From NCBI GenBank assembly GCA_016282455.1, contig JAEEKM010000005.1, forward strand, positions 1 through 9,743: a stretch of 9,743 nt of DNA, written 5' to 3'. Shown one piece after another: positions 1 to 5,289 of this stretch. The position numbers and the translations under genes were made by a program. The notes below the pieces were generated by a model. It did no database searches and was not told where the DNA came from. It saw only the letters and a program-made list of their open reading frames with translations. Source of the stretch: Treponema sp. Lineage in GTDB: Bacteria; Spirochaetota; Spirochaetia; Treponematales; Treponemataceae. Position 1 is the stretch's first letter, and every line of letters starts with the position of its first letter.

Positions 1-751
1 CTACCTGGTGTCCGTCAAAATCAGGACCGTCAACACACACAAACTTTGTCTCACCGCCGACACTAACACGACAGCCGCCGCACATACCGGTACCGTCAAT
101 CATGATTGTGTTAAGGCTTACAGTGCATGGAACATTGTATTTTGCCGCACACTGGCATGCAAACTTCATCATGATTGGGGGTCCAATGGCAATAACTTCT
201 GCGGGAGGAACTTCCTGCTGGCAAAGGCGCTCAAGGGCAACTGTAACAAGACCCTTTTCACCTGCGGAACCGTCGTCTGTCATGATAATAACATCATCAC
301 AAACAGCCTTCATTTCATCAACAAAAATCAAAAGATCTTTTGTACGGGCACCTTCAATAAGGATAACTTTGTTTCCGGCCTCTTTTAATGCCTGCACAAT
401 CGGGTAAAGTGGAGCGGTACCAAAACCACCGCCAACGCAAACCACAGGGGCATCATACTTGCGGATATTGCTTGGTGTTCCCAAAGGACCAAGAACGCCG
501 CCAAGGTAGTCACCTTCATTCAGTTTAGAAAGCTTGTAAGTGGAAGCACCCACCGGCTGGAAAGCGATTGCAACCCAACCCTCTTCTGCATTTGCATCTG
601 CAATGGTAAGAGGAATGCGCTCTGTCAAATCCTGGTCAACCTGAACAATAAGGAACTGTCCAGCCTTGCGGTTTCGGGCAATATCGGGAGCGTAAAACTT
701 TACGTAATAAACGTTCTCAGAAAGCTGCCTTTTTTCAAGAATCTTGTTCAT
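1..751 (-). CDS. nfnA: NADH-dependent ferredoxin:NADP+ oxidoreductase, FAD/[2Fe-2S] subunit (NfnA/SudB type), 3' end cut by window
   Basis: Seen: 250 residues are readable from an ATG at 751, and the frame runs open off the window start. A flavin-binding RIPLTI motif lies at about residues 53-58. An NAD-binding glycine loop (GGGFGTAP) follows in the second domain. Near the end is a [2Fe-2S] ligand set D219, C224, C227, C239. Family knowledge: the fold is that of the PyrK/DHODB electron-transfer subunit, which uses four Cys. Asp in the first ligand position is the mark of NfnA/SudB proteins, which work with a larger Fe-S/FAD subunit (NfnB, GltA-like) in electron bifurcation between NADH, ferredoxin and NADPH. 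Start choice: AAGGA at 759-763 lies 7 nt upstream of the ATG, and the N-terminus matches the family. Inference: the NfnB partner should lie just outside the window, downstream on this strand. PyrK is the main alternative, made less likely by D219 and by the absence of pyr genes here. Confidence 0.82.
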   Translation of the reverse strand, partial: MNKILEKRQLSENVYYVKFYAPDIARNRKAGQFLIVQVDQDLTERIPLTIADANAEEGWVAIAFQPVGASTYKLSKLNEGDYLGGVLGPLGTPSNIRKYDAPVVCVGGGFGTAPLYPIVQALKEAGNKVILIEGARTKDLLIFVDEMKAVCDDVIIMTDDGSAGEKGLVTVALERLCQQEVPPAEVIAIGPPIMMKFACQCAAKYNVPCTVSLNTIMIDGTGMCGGCRVSVGGETKFVCVDGPDFDGHQV

Positions 752-799
752 ATACTTTTCCTTACACAACGAGTATGAGACTCTGTTAAAAGTTGCATA

Positions 800-828
800 A
801 TTATACACACTTTGCATGACTTTGACAA
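800..828 (-). promoter_or_regulatory. Sigma-70-type promoter of the nfnA-like gene
   Basis: On the minus strand, a -35 box TTGTCA (828-823) is followed by a 17-nt spacer and a perfect -10 box TATAAT (805-800). Transcription would start near 793, giving a leader of about 42 nt with an AAGGA ribosome binding site before the ATG at 751. This is the best consensus promoter in the window. Confidence 0.75.
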
Positions 829-842
829 TCGGGGCAATAATG

Positions 843-979
843 TCACCCAAATTACAAATGTAAATGCCACTCCCATCGGGAACCCTGCACGAAAAAAGGC
901 TTCCGCGCTTCGCTTGTGCAGAATTTTTTTCGTGCAGGAACCCCGATTCCGTGGCAATTCACATTATAATTTATGATGA
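843..979. repeat. Large imperfect inverted repeat (about 55-bp arms, 27-nt centre)
   Basis: The two arms (843-897 and 925-979) are reverse-complement related in blocks. The innermost block is a perfect 14-bp match ending in a six-A/six-T run (884-897 with 925-938). Next comes ATCGGG, then TGCCAC/GTGGCA (865-870 with 951-956). The outer tails share a looser GTGGCA-TT-ACA-TAATTT-TGA pattern (minus 870-843, plus 951-979). The short reading frames across it on both strands are products of the palindrome and resemble no protein I know. A mobile, MITE-like or REP-like origin is inference. Confidence 0.65.
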
Positions 980-1032
980 ACTGCGGCTGAGAAATCGTAG
1001 ATTTCTCCTGGCACCCATGGCAGATGCAGTTC
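978..1032. repeat. Nested stem-loop in intergenic DNA
   Basis: An outer 7-bp inverted repeat GAACTGC (978-984) / GCAGTTC (1026-1032) encloses a perfect 8-bp hairpin, GAGAAATC (989-996) / GATTTCTC (1000-1007), with a 3-nt loop. No T-run follows, so it does not look like a terminator. It bridges the large palindrome and the third repeat copy. Confidence 0.5.
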
Positions 1033-1039
1033 CGTTTCG

Positions 1040-1072
1040 TGGCAGTTTACAAACCATAATTTTTTAAGTGAT
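1040..1072 (+). repeat. Third degenerate copy of the GTGGCA-TT-ACA-TAATTT-TGA repeat
   Basis: This stretch shares order and spacing of blocks with the outer tails of the 843-979 palindrome: GTGGCA, TT, ACA, ATAATTT, GTGA. The bases before it (TGCAG...TTCCG...TTC) also resemble the inner arm sequence. It therefore looks like a decayed half-element in the same orientation as the right arm. Confidence 0.5.
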
Positions 1073-1128
1073 TTTTTTCTTTCTTTGGACGGGATTTTTA
1101 TTTCATGGCGGGGGAAAGTTTATTTGCT

Positions 1129-1210
1129 GCAATCGGGGGAAGGGGGTTGGGCGCACCCCGCTTTCCGTGGTTGCGGCTTGGGCCTCCACCACTACAATCG
1201 GGCGTAGGTG
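1129..1210. other. GC-rich, gene-free intergenic patch with short hairpins
   Basis: This stretch is much richer in G and C than the A/T-rich DNA on either side. It contains GGGGT (1143-1147) / ACCCC (1155-1159) around a 7-nt loop, the self-complementary GGCTTGGGCC at about 1175-1184, and CAATCGGG near both ends (about 1130 and 1196). No reading frame, tRNA or rRNA motif is recognisable. Its nature is unknown; a spacer repeat or remnant of inserted DNA is possible. Confidence 0.4.
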
Positions 1211-1260
1211 AAAAAAAGCGGCTGAGGACTACACTTTTGCAAGCATAGGCTCAACCGCTT
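1211..1260 (-). terminator. Rho-independent terminator of the lipoprotein gene
   Basis: Read on the minus strand, an 11-bp stem pairs AAGCGGTTGAG (1260-1250) with CTCAGCCGCTT (1226-1216) and runs straight into a T-run (1217-1211). The single non-Watson-Crick position is a G-U wobble in minus-strand RNA but a C-A mismatch in plus-strand RNA, so the signal points to minus-strand transcription. The loop is long (23 nt), which lowers confidence. It lies 86 nt past the lipoprotein stop codon. Confidence 0.6.
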
Positions 1261-1331
1261 GTCATGCTGAACTTGTTTCAGCACCTGCTCAATATATGGG
1301 TCTATAGATTCCGAAACGAGTCCGGAATGAA
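1261..1331 (-). repeat. REP-like element: two related hairpins in inverted orientation
   Basis: A 26-nt arm (1261-1286) and a second 26-nt arm (1306-1331, inverted) match at 18 of 26 positions. Each arm is itself a palindrome with a 7-bp stem: 1265-1271 with 1277-1283, and 1309-1315 with 1321-1327. The arms differ by paired changes that keep the stems. The consensus (GTCAT, palindrome around an ACTTGTTTC-like centre, then CT) resembles intergenic repeats I recall from several bacteria including treponemes, but I could not search for it. It directly abuts the terminator at 1260. Confidence 0.65.
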
Positions 1332-1345
1332 ATAAGGACTAAAAC

Positions 1346-1846
1346 TTATTCCCAAGACCACTGGGCATAAAAATTATTAGCATTTTCAAGCATTGCAGCA
1401 AGAAGGGTTCTGATTAAAGCAGAAGAACGCTTACTGCTTACTTCTTCGTCATCCTCATCTTTACTATGACCTATTGAACTCAAATCAAGATCCACCAGAC
1501 CACTTCCGTCTTTTTTGTTGTTAAATCCAACAAGTGTTGGAGTTTTAATTTCACCATCGTATACGTATGATTTTAATTCATACTTTCCAAGTTCAGAAAG
1601 AAGGGTAGAAATATCTGCCTGGCCACTGGAAGAAATCTGAAAGTTTGCAAGATTGATTGTACAAGACATATTCTGAGCCGTCAGCTCTTCGCCTTCTTCG
1701 TTTGAAGTAATTGTGTGTTTAGGGTTGTCATCAATCCAGGGGAAATTTGAATGGAAGGTAACCTCCGTCATAGCTCCACATCCACTTAACAATAAACTTC
1801 CGGCAACAAGTGCAAGTACAGAAAACAGGGTAATAATTTTTTTCAT
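1346..1846 (-). CDS. Small putative lipoprotein, function unknown
   Basis: The product is 166 residues and I do not recognise its family. Seen: basic MKK start, hydrophobic helix at residues 4-20, then lipobox L20-S21-G22-C23, so it should be cleaved before C23 and lipid-anchored. The mature part is polar, with an acidic run at about 129-135 followed by Ser/Lys. It ends in a likely amphipathic helix and an aromatic tail (about 143-166, FYAQWSWE). No repeats or catalytic motif are visible. Start choice: ATG at 1846 has GAGGAG about 7 nt upstream; a TTG at 1861 in the same frame would add five residues, include the Shine-Dalgarno in the coding region and spoil the signal peptide. It appears to be a single-gene unit with its own promoter and a terminator at 1211-1260. 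Which membrane it occupies cannot be told from sequence. Confidence 0.8.
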   Translation of the reverse strand: MKKIITLFSVLALVAGSLLLSGCGAMTEVTFHSNFPWIDDNPKHTITSNEEGEELTAQNMSCTINLANFQISSSGQADISTLLSELGKYELKSYVYDGEIKTPTLVGFNNKKDGSGLVDLDLSSIGHSKDEDDEEVSSKRSSALIRTLLAAMLENANNFYAQWSWE

Positions 1847-1858
1847 AAACAGACTCCT

Positions 1859-1880
1859 CAAAAAACCGTTCTAAAACGGC
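1859..1880 (-). promoter_or_regulatory. Small hairpin with T-run in the lipoprotein 5' leader
   Basis: In minus-strand RNA, GCCGUU (1880-1875) pairs with AACGGU (1870-1865) across a UUAG loop, followed by a run of U (1865-1860) that ends just before the Shine-Dalgarno. It could act as a weak attenuator or mRNA stabiliser. The stem is only 6 bp, so a regulatory role is a guess. Confidence 0.35.
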
Positions 1881-1889
1881 TTTTCTACT

Positions 1890-1918
1890 ATTATAAAACA
1901 CTTTTCTTAATAAGAAAA
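1890..1918 (-). promoter_or_regulatory. Putative promoter of the lipoprotein gene
   Basis: A perfect -10 hexamer TATAAT lies at 1895-1890 on the minus strand. At 17-nt spacing the -35 position (1918-1913) reads TTTTCT, which is weak, so an activator or A/T-rich upstream DNA may compensate. The spacer is occupied by a palindrome (1901-1919), suggesting an operator. Confidence 0.5.
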
Positions 1919-1946
1919 GGTAAAAATGGAATTTTTACAAAAGTGT
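1898..1946. repeat. Overlapping palindromes between the rsm22-like stop and the lipoprotein promoter
   Basis: Three inverted repeats are packed here: a 9-bp arm palindrome CTTTTCTTA/TAAGAAAAG (1901-1919, one central base), a perfect 8-bp arm GTAAAAAT/ATTTTTAC (1920-1927 and 1931-1938), and an outer pair ACACTTTT/AAAAGTGT (1898-1905 and 1939-1946). The outer pair and the first palindrome share bases, so they are mutually exclusive folds. The middle hairpin followed by CTTTTCTT on the minus strand could be a weak terminator for the upstream operon; the first palindrome could be a regulator site. Confidence 0.5.
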
Positions 1947-1955
1947 CTGCCTTAA

Positions 1956-3344
1956 CTATAATTTTAAAATAAAAGCACCGCTTTTTTCATCCACGGGAAG
2001 GGGGCCCTTTGGAAGGGGAGCACAGAGGCATTCTCCGGAAGAAAATGGTGCATTACTTACCACAAGCAGAAGTCCCAGCGGAGAACAGGCATAGTGTCCC
2101 GTTCTGTTTCCAGGAAGATGAATGCCGTCGCTTGCAATGCGGAATGTTACAAAACCTTCCTTCTCTTCTTTTTTCATGCCATTTGTAAGAGCCACAAAAG
2201 AGAGCACTGCCCTTTCCTTAGTAAGTTTTGCTTCTGCAGAAAGTTTTTTTAGTTCCTTTGGAGCATCATCAGTAGAAAAAACATAATTACACCACTTACC
2301 GCCTTTTTTACCGTCCATGGGGCAGGCAGAACAGTGGGTACAGGGAGAAAGCGGCTGGTAGCCCCTGCGTAAAAATGAGTCCCTTAACAGACTCACAAAA
2401 CGTGCAGCTTTGGGCGCTCCAGTTTCTACCACAAGAACTTTTCCGTCTTTTTTTTCATCAGTATAAGACAAAAGCTGCTCGCAGTATTTTTTTGCAAGAT
2501 AATCCGGCGGCATGGAAGAATCCTGAGTGGCTTCGTTAAACATGTTGGCGCAGGTTACCAGAACAGCCTTTTCTTTTACCGCAGTTCCCATAGAACCCTT
2601 AACGCGCACAATTTTCCAGGACTGGCATTTTAATTTAGAAGCAATGGAAAGAAAAATGTTTTCTCCAAAAAGAAGTGCCTGAGAAGAAATGTCCATGCAG
2701 TAAAAAGTAAGGTCTTTTGTCCTGAGTTCCGGTCTTGCAAGAAAAAGTGCAATGGGAAGGGTTAAAGGGCCTGAACCAATGTCAAGACAGATATCCCCGT
2801 CAGTAAGAGAAAAAAATGAAGACGGCAGGTTGGAAAAAAGTCTTGTAAGGCGCACAAGGTTCCACCAGAAAAAATACCTCACGTAGGCACTGAGGGTTTC
2901 TGTTTTGTTCATGTAACCTGTCCAGCGCTTATCCCTTTCATCTGTAAGGGAATGACTTAAGGCCTGTATCTGCTTTGGAAGAAGAAGCCTCTGTTTTGAA
3001 TTAAGGGGCGACACTTCAGAAATAATGTTTCCCACTTCCTGCAGAATATTTCTTGCATCAGAGGGAAGATTTGCAATGTCAAAAAGTGAATCCACTTCTT
3101 CTACCGTAATTTCTTCCATCCGGCTTCTTGCTTTTTTTGTTTCAAGACTATTGTTTTTTTTGCGTTCTTTTGCTGACTCTTTATCCTGCTTAGATTTTTT
3201 TTGAAAATAATCTTTGCCTTCTTTTTTGAACTGTTTTATTTCTTCGTATTCTGCTGACTTGATTTTTTTTCTGCGGGTGATTCCCTGTTTTTTTTCATAC
3301 CAGGCAGGTTCAAATTCGTCACTCTGATTATTGTTTTTTTTCAT
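1956..3344 (-). CDS. Rsm22/METTL17-family methyltransferase-like protein, ribosomal small subunit associated
   Basis: 462 residues. Seen: a Lys-rich, probably disordered N-terminal extension (1 to about 75), a helical region (about 80-175), SAM-binding motif I DIGSGPLTLP (188-197), an acidic strand-end YCMDIS (215-220), and the family's Cys block PCTHCSACPM (334-343) with W351-C352. C335, C341, C352 and a later C420 have the order and rough spacing expected for a [4Fe-4S] site; C338 is an extra Cys. Family knowledge: Rsm22/METTL17 proteins associate with the small ribosomal subunit, in mitochondria during its maturation, and METTL17 binds an Fe-S cluster; methyl transfer by bacterial members is unproven. 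Context: the gene overlaps the end of the merR-like gene by 17 nt and is last in an operon with der. AGGAAAA lies about 6-12 nt upstream of the ATG. Oddity: five A8 runs lie within the first 191 bases. Confidence 0.8.
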   Translation of the reverse strand: MKKNNNQSDEFEPAWYEKKQGITRRKKIKSAEYEEIKQFKKEGKDYFQKKSKQDKESAKERKKNNSLETKKARSRMEEITVEEVDSLFDIANLPSDARNILQEVGNIISEVSPLNSKQRLLLPKQIQALSHSLTDERDKRWTGYMNKTETLSAYVRYFFWWNLVRLTRLFSNLPSSFFSLTDGDICLDIGSGPLTLPIALFLARPELRTKDLTFYCMDISSQALLFGENIFLSIASKLKCQSWKIVRVKGSMGTAVKEKAVLVTCANMFNEATQDSSMPPDYLAKKYCEQLLSYTDEKKDGKVLVVETGAPKAARFVSLLRDSFLRRGYQPLSPCTHCSACPMDGKKGGKWCNYVFSTDDAPKELKKLSAEAKLTKERAVLSFVALTNGMKKEEKEGFVTFRIASDGIHLPGNRTGHYACSPLGLLLVVSNAPFSSGECLCAPLPKGPLPVDEKSGAFILKL

Positions 3345-3696
3345 CTGCTTTTCCTGCTTTTGAACTTGCGTAGCGCTCTCCGCTTTTCTTTAACATAAGG
3401 TATAAGTTTCCCAGTTCACTGCGGATGTCATGCAGGGCTTCCAGGGCTGCCGCATTTGCATCTGCGGTAGTCATTTCCTGCACAATCTGTTTTCTTGCAC
3501 CGTCAATGGTATATCGCTGAGTGTAAATTAAAAACTTAAGCCGCTGAATAATGTCTATTTCACGCTGGGTATAAATTCTGCGGCCGTTCACATCTTTTTG
3601 CGGAGTAAAACAGGGGATTACTTCTTCCCAGTAACGGAGCACATAAGGTTTTACTCCAGTGAGCTGTTCTACTTCCCCGATTGAATATTTTGCCAT
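3328..3696 (-). CDS. MerR-like winged-helix DNA-binding protein, no effector domain
   Basis: 122 residues. Seen: the N-terminal MerR helix-turn-helix (YSIGEVEQLTGVKPYVLRYW, residues 4-23), the wing with the typical GRRIYTQREID (38-48), a second helical pair to about 75, then a short likely dimerisation helix (about 80-105) and a Lys-rich tail. There is no metal-binding Cys set (only C29) and no ligand domain. Family knowledge: MerR proteins bind over-long promoter spacers as dimers; very short members without effector domains are common and mostly uncharacterised. Context: the ATG follows the der stop codon after one base, and the 3' end overlaps the rsm22-like start by 17 nt, so translation is probably coupled to both. 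Target genes cannot be deduced. The palindrome in the lipoprotein promoter just past the operon is one testable site. Confidence 0.85.
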   Translation of the reverse strand: MAKYSIGEVEQLTGVKPYVLRYWEEVIPCFTPQKDVNGRRIYTQREIDIIQRLKFLIYTQRYTIDGARKQIVQEMTTADANAAALEALHDIRSELGNLYLMLKKSGERYASSKAGKADEKKQ

Positions 3697-3697
3697 T

Positions 3698-5278
3698 CTA
3701 GTTTTTGTCTCGTTCCCTGTCCTGCCATTTCTGGCGGCTTGCTTTCATTTCAATCTGGACAGGAATAAGGTCAAATCCCAGATCCTCCCGAATCCTGTTC
3801 TTTAAATAAGTAACGTAACTTGGGGGAACGTTGTCCGGGCGGGTTGCAAAAATCAAAAAGTTCACCGGGTTCACGCTTGTCTGGGTCATGTAGCGTACTT
3901 TAAAGTGAATGGCTTTTGTTGCTGGGGGCGGATACTTTGCAAGCCAGTCTCTTAGTGCAAGGTTTAAGGCGGCAGTATCCACTTTGCGGTTTAACTGGGC
4001 ATACACGTCAAGGGCAGTGTTCATGAGGTTTTTAATGCCGTCCTTGTTTTTTGCAGAAATTGCAACTATAGGGGCAAAACTCATCTGACCGAACATAGTA
4101 CGGTTATATTCAGACACATCCTTTAAGGCTTTGTTGCTCTGGTCTTCCATGAGGTCCCATTTGTTCAAAACAAAAATCACACCGCGGCCACGGGAAAATG
4201 CCTGGGCGGTAATTTTTTTGTCCTGTTCTGCAAGGCCTTCCTTTGCATCAATCATTATAAAGGCAATGTCGCATTCGTCCAGGGTTTTAAGGGCACGGTT
4301 TACGGAATAATACTCCACGTTTTCCGTTACCCTTGCCTTGCGCCTGATTCCGGCAGTGTCAAGAATCTGAATATCCCTTCCGTTATAGCGGAAACTTCCT
4401 TCCACAACATCACGGGTTGTTCCTGCGTAGTCGCTTACAATGCTGGCTTCCGTGTGGGTAAGGGCATTGCTCAGGGTGCTTTTACCGGTGTTTGGTTTTC
4501 CAAGAATTGCAATTCTTATGGGGCGGTCATCTTCTGCACCTTCCGTTACGGCACTAAAGTCAAGGCCTTCTACCATGGCTTTTTCAAGTTCATAAAGGTT
4601 GTCACCATGCTTTGCACTTATAAGAACCAGTTTTTCAAAACCATACTCGTAGTAGCCGTAAGCCAGGGCTTCATGCTTGCCACCTTCGGTTTTGTTCACT
4701 GCCACAACAAGTTTATGCCAGTAAGGTCTTAGTGCCTGAATGAACTCTTCGTCTTCAGGAGTAGTTTCCGTTGCATCAAGAAGGAGAAGTATTCTGTCTG
4801 CCTTGGCAATCATCTCCTTTGTTTTTGCAACAACCAAATCATCCATCTCACTTTCGCGGGAAGTAAAATCTCTTGTAAGTTTGTATCCGCCTGTGTCCAT
4901 GAGGTGAACGGGTTTTCCGTCTAAGAAACAGGTTCCTTCCACAGGGTCACGGGTAACACCCGGGGTTGGGTCTGTAATTGCACGACGGGTATGGGTGAGG
5001 GCATTAAAAAGCGTACTCTTTCCCACATTCGGTCGCCCCGCAATTACAATAAGCGGAAGGTTGTTGTAGACTTTATCAGTATAAAATTCCTTTGAGTTTT
5101 TGCGATGACTTCCGATTTCTTCAATTTCTGGAAAATCTTCTTCGTTAAAAACTTCATCGTCCTCATCACTTTCATCATCTGCAGACACTTCACTTTCAAT
5201 CACTTCGTTTTCTGCAGGAATTTCCTTAACAGGCTTTGGTTTCGAAAAATCGGGTTTTTCTTTTTTTTGCTTCTTCAT
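3698..5278 (-). CDS. der: Ribosome assembly GTPase Der (EngA)
   Basis: 526 residues, longer than usual because of an extra N-terminal arm (1 to about 72) that is basic at first and strongly acidic at about 33-54. Domain 1: G1 GRPNVGKST (81-89), G3 DTGG (128-131), G4 NKTE (195-198) and G5 SAKH (221-224). Domain 2: G1 GKPNTGKST (260-268), G3 DTAG (307-310), G4 NKWD (372-375) and G5 SAK (408-410). A KH-like domain (about 430-515) and a basic tail follow. Tandem G domains plus a KH-like domain are unique to Der, an essential GTPase in 50S assembly. Oddities: Glu replaces the usual Asp in the first G4 motif, and Thr replaces the usual Val in the second P-loop. The start at 5278 gives MKKQKKEK and has its own Shine-Dalgarno. 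The gene begins 8 nt after the ptsI stop. Confidence 0.96.
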   Translation of the reverse strand: MKKQKKEKPDFSKPKPVKEIPAENEVIESEVSADDESDEDDEVFNEEDFPEIEEIGSHRKNSKEFYTDKVYNNLPLIVIAGRPNVGKSTLFNALTHTRRAITDPTPGVTRDPVEGTCFLDGKPVHLMDTGGYKLTRDFTSRESEMDDLVVAKTKEMIAKADRILLLLDATETTPEDEEFIQALRPYWHKLVVAVNKTEGGKHEALAYGYYEYGFEKLVLISAKHGDNLYELEKAMVEGLDFSAVTEGAEDDRPIRIAILGKPNTGKSTLSNALTHTEASIVSDYAGTTRDVVEGSFRYNGRDIQILDTAGIRRKARVTENVEYYSVNRALKTLDECDIAFIMIDAKEGLAEQDKKITAQAFSRGRGVIFVLNKWDLMEDQSNKALKDVSEYNRTMFGQMSFAPIVAISAKNKDGIKNLMNTALDVYAQLNRKVDTAALNLALRDWLAKYPPPATKAIHFKVRYMTQTSVNPVNFLIFATRPDNVPPSYVTYLKNRIREDLGFDLIPVQIEMKASRQKWQDRERDKN

Positions 5279-5289
5279 TTTTTTTCCTA
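5279..5289 (-). promoter_or_regulatory. der ribosome binding site overlapping the ptsI stop, with an A-run spacer
   Basis: On the minus strand the ptsI stop TAG (5289-5287) is the start of the der Shine-Dalgarno AGGA. From there to the start codon the sequence is only A residues (5285-5279), which join the A of ATG at 5278. Translation of der is probably coupled to ptsI, and the spacer length is set by a homopolymer. Confidence 0.7.

Noticed and set aside
8..407. Two overlapping plus-strand reading frames (126 and 101 codons)
   Set aside because: They lie antisense to the nfnA-like gene, whose minus-strand translation carries clear flavin, NAD and Fe-S motifs. The plus-strand products have no recognisable motif.
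748..1067. Short reading frames on both strands in the first intergenic region
   Set aside because: They cross a large palindrome that gives open frames on both strands by symmetry. No family resemblance is seen, and the minus-strand frame ends at the nfnA start over its promoter and ribosome binding site.
843..1331. CRISPR array or insertion sequence in the repeat-rich intergenic region
   Set aside because: The repeats are few, inverted and degenerate, with no regular spacers, and no transposase reading frame is present.
1847..1861. Upstream TTG start for the lipoprotein gene
   Set aside because: It would place the Shine-Dalgarno inside the coding sequence and add five residues ahead of a normal MKK signal peptide start.
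4454..4732. Plus-strand frame inside der, and similar ones within ptsI and the P13-like gene
   Set aside because: All are antisense to well-supported genes and show no motif, promoter or ribosome binding site of their own.
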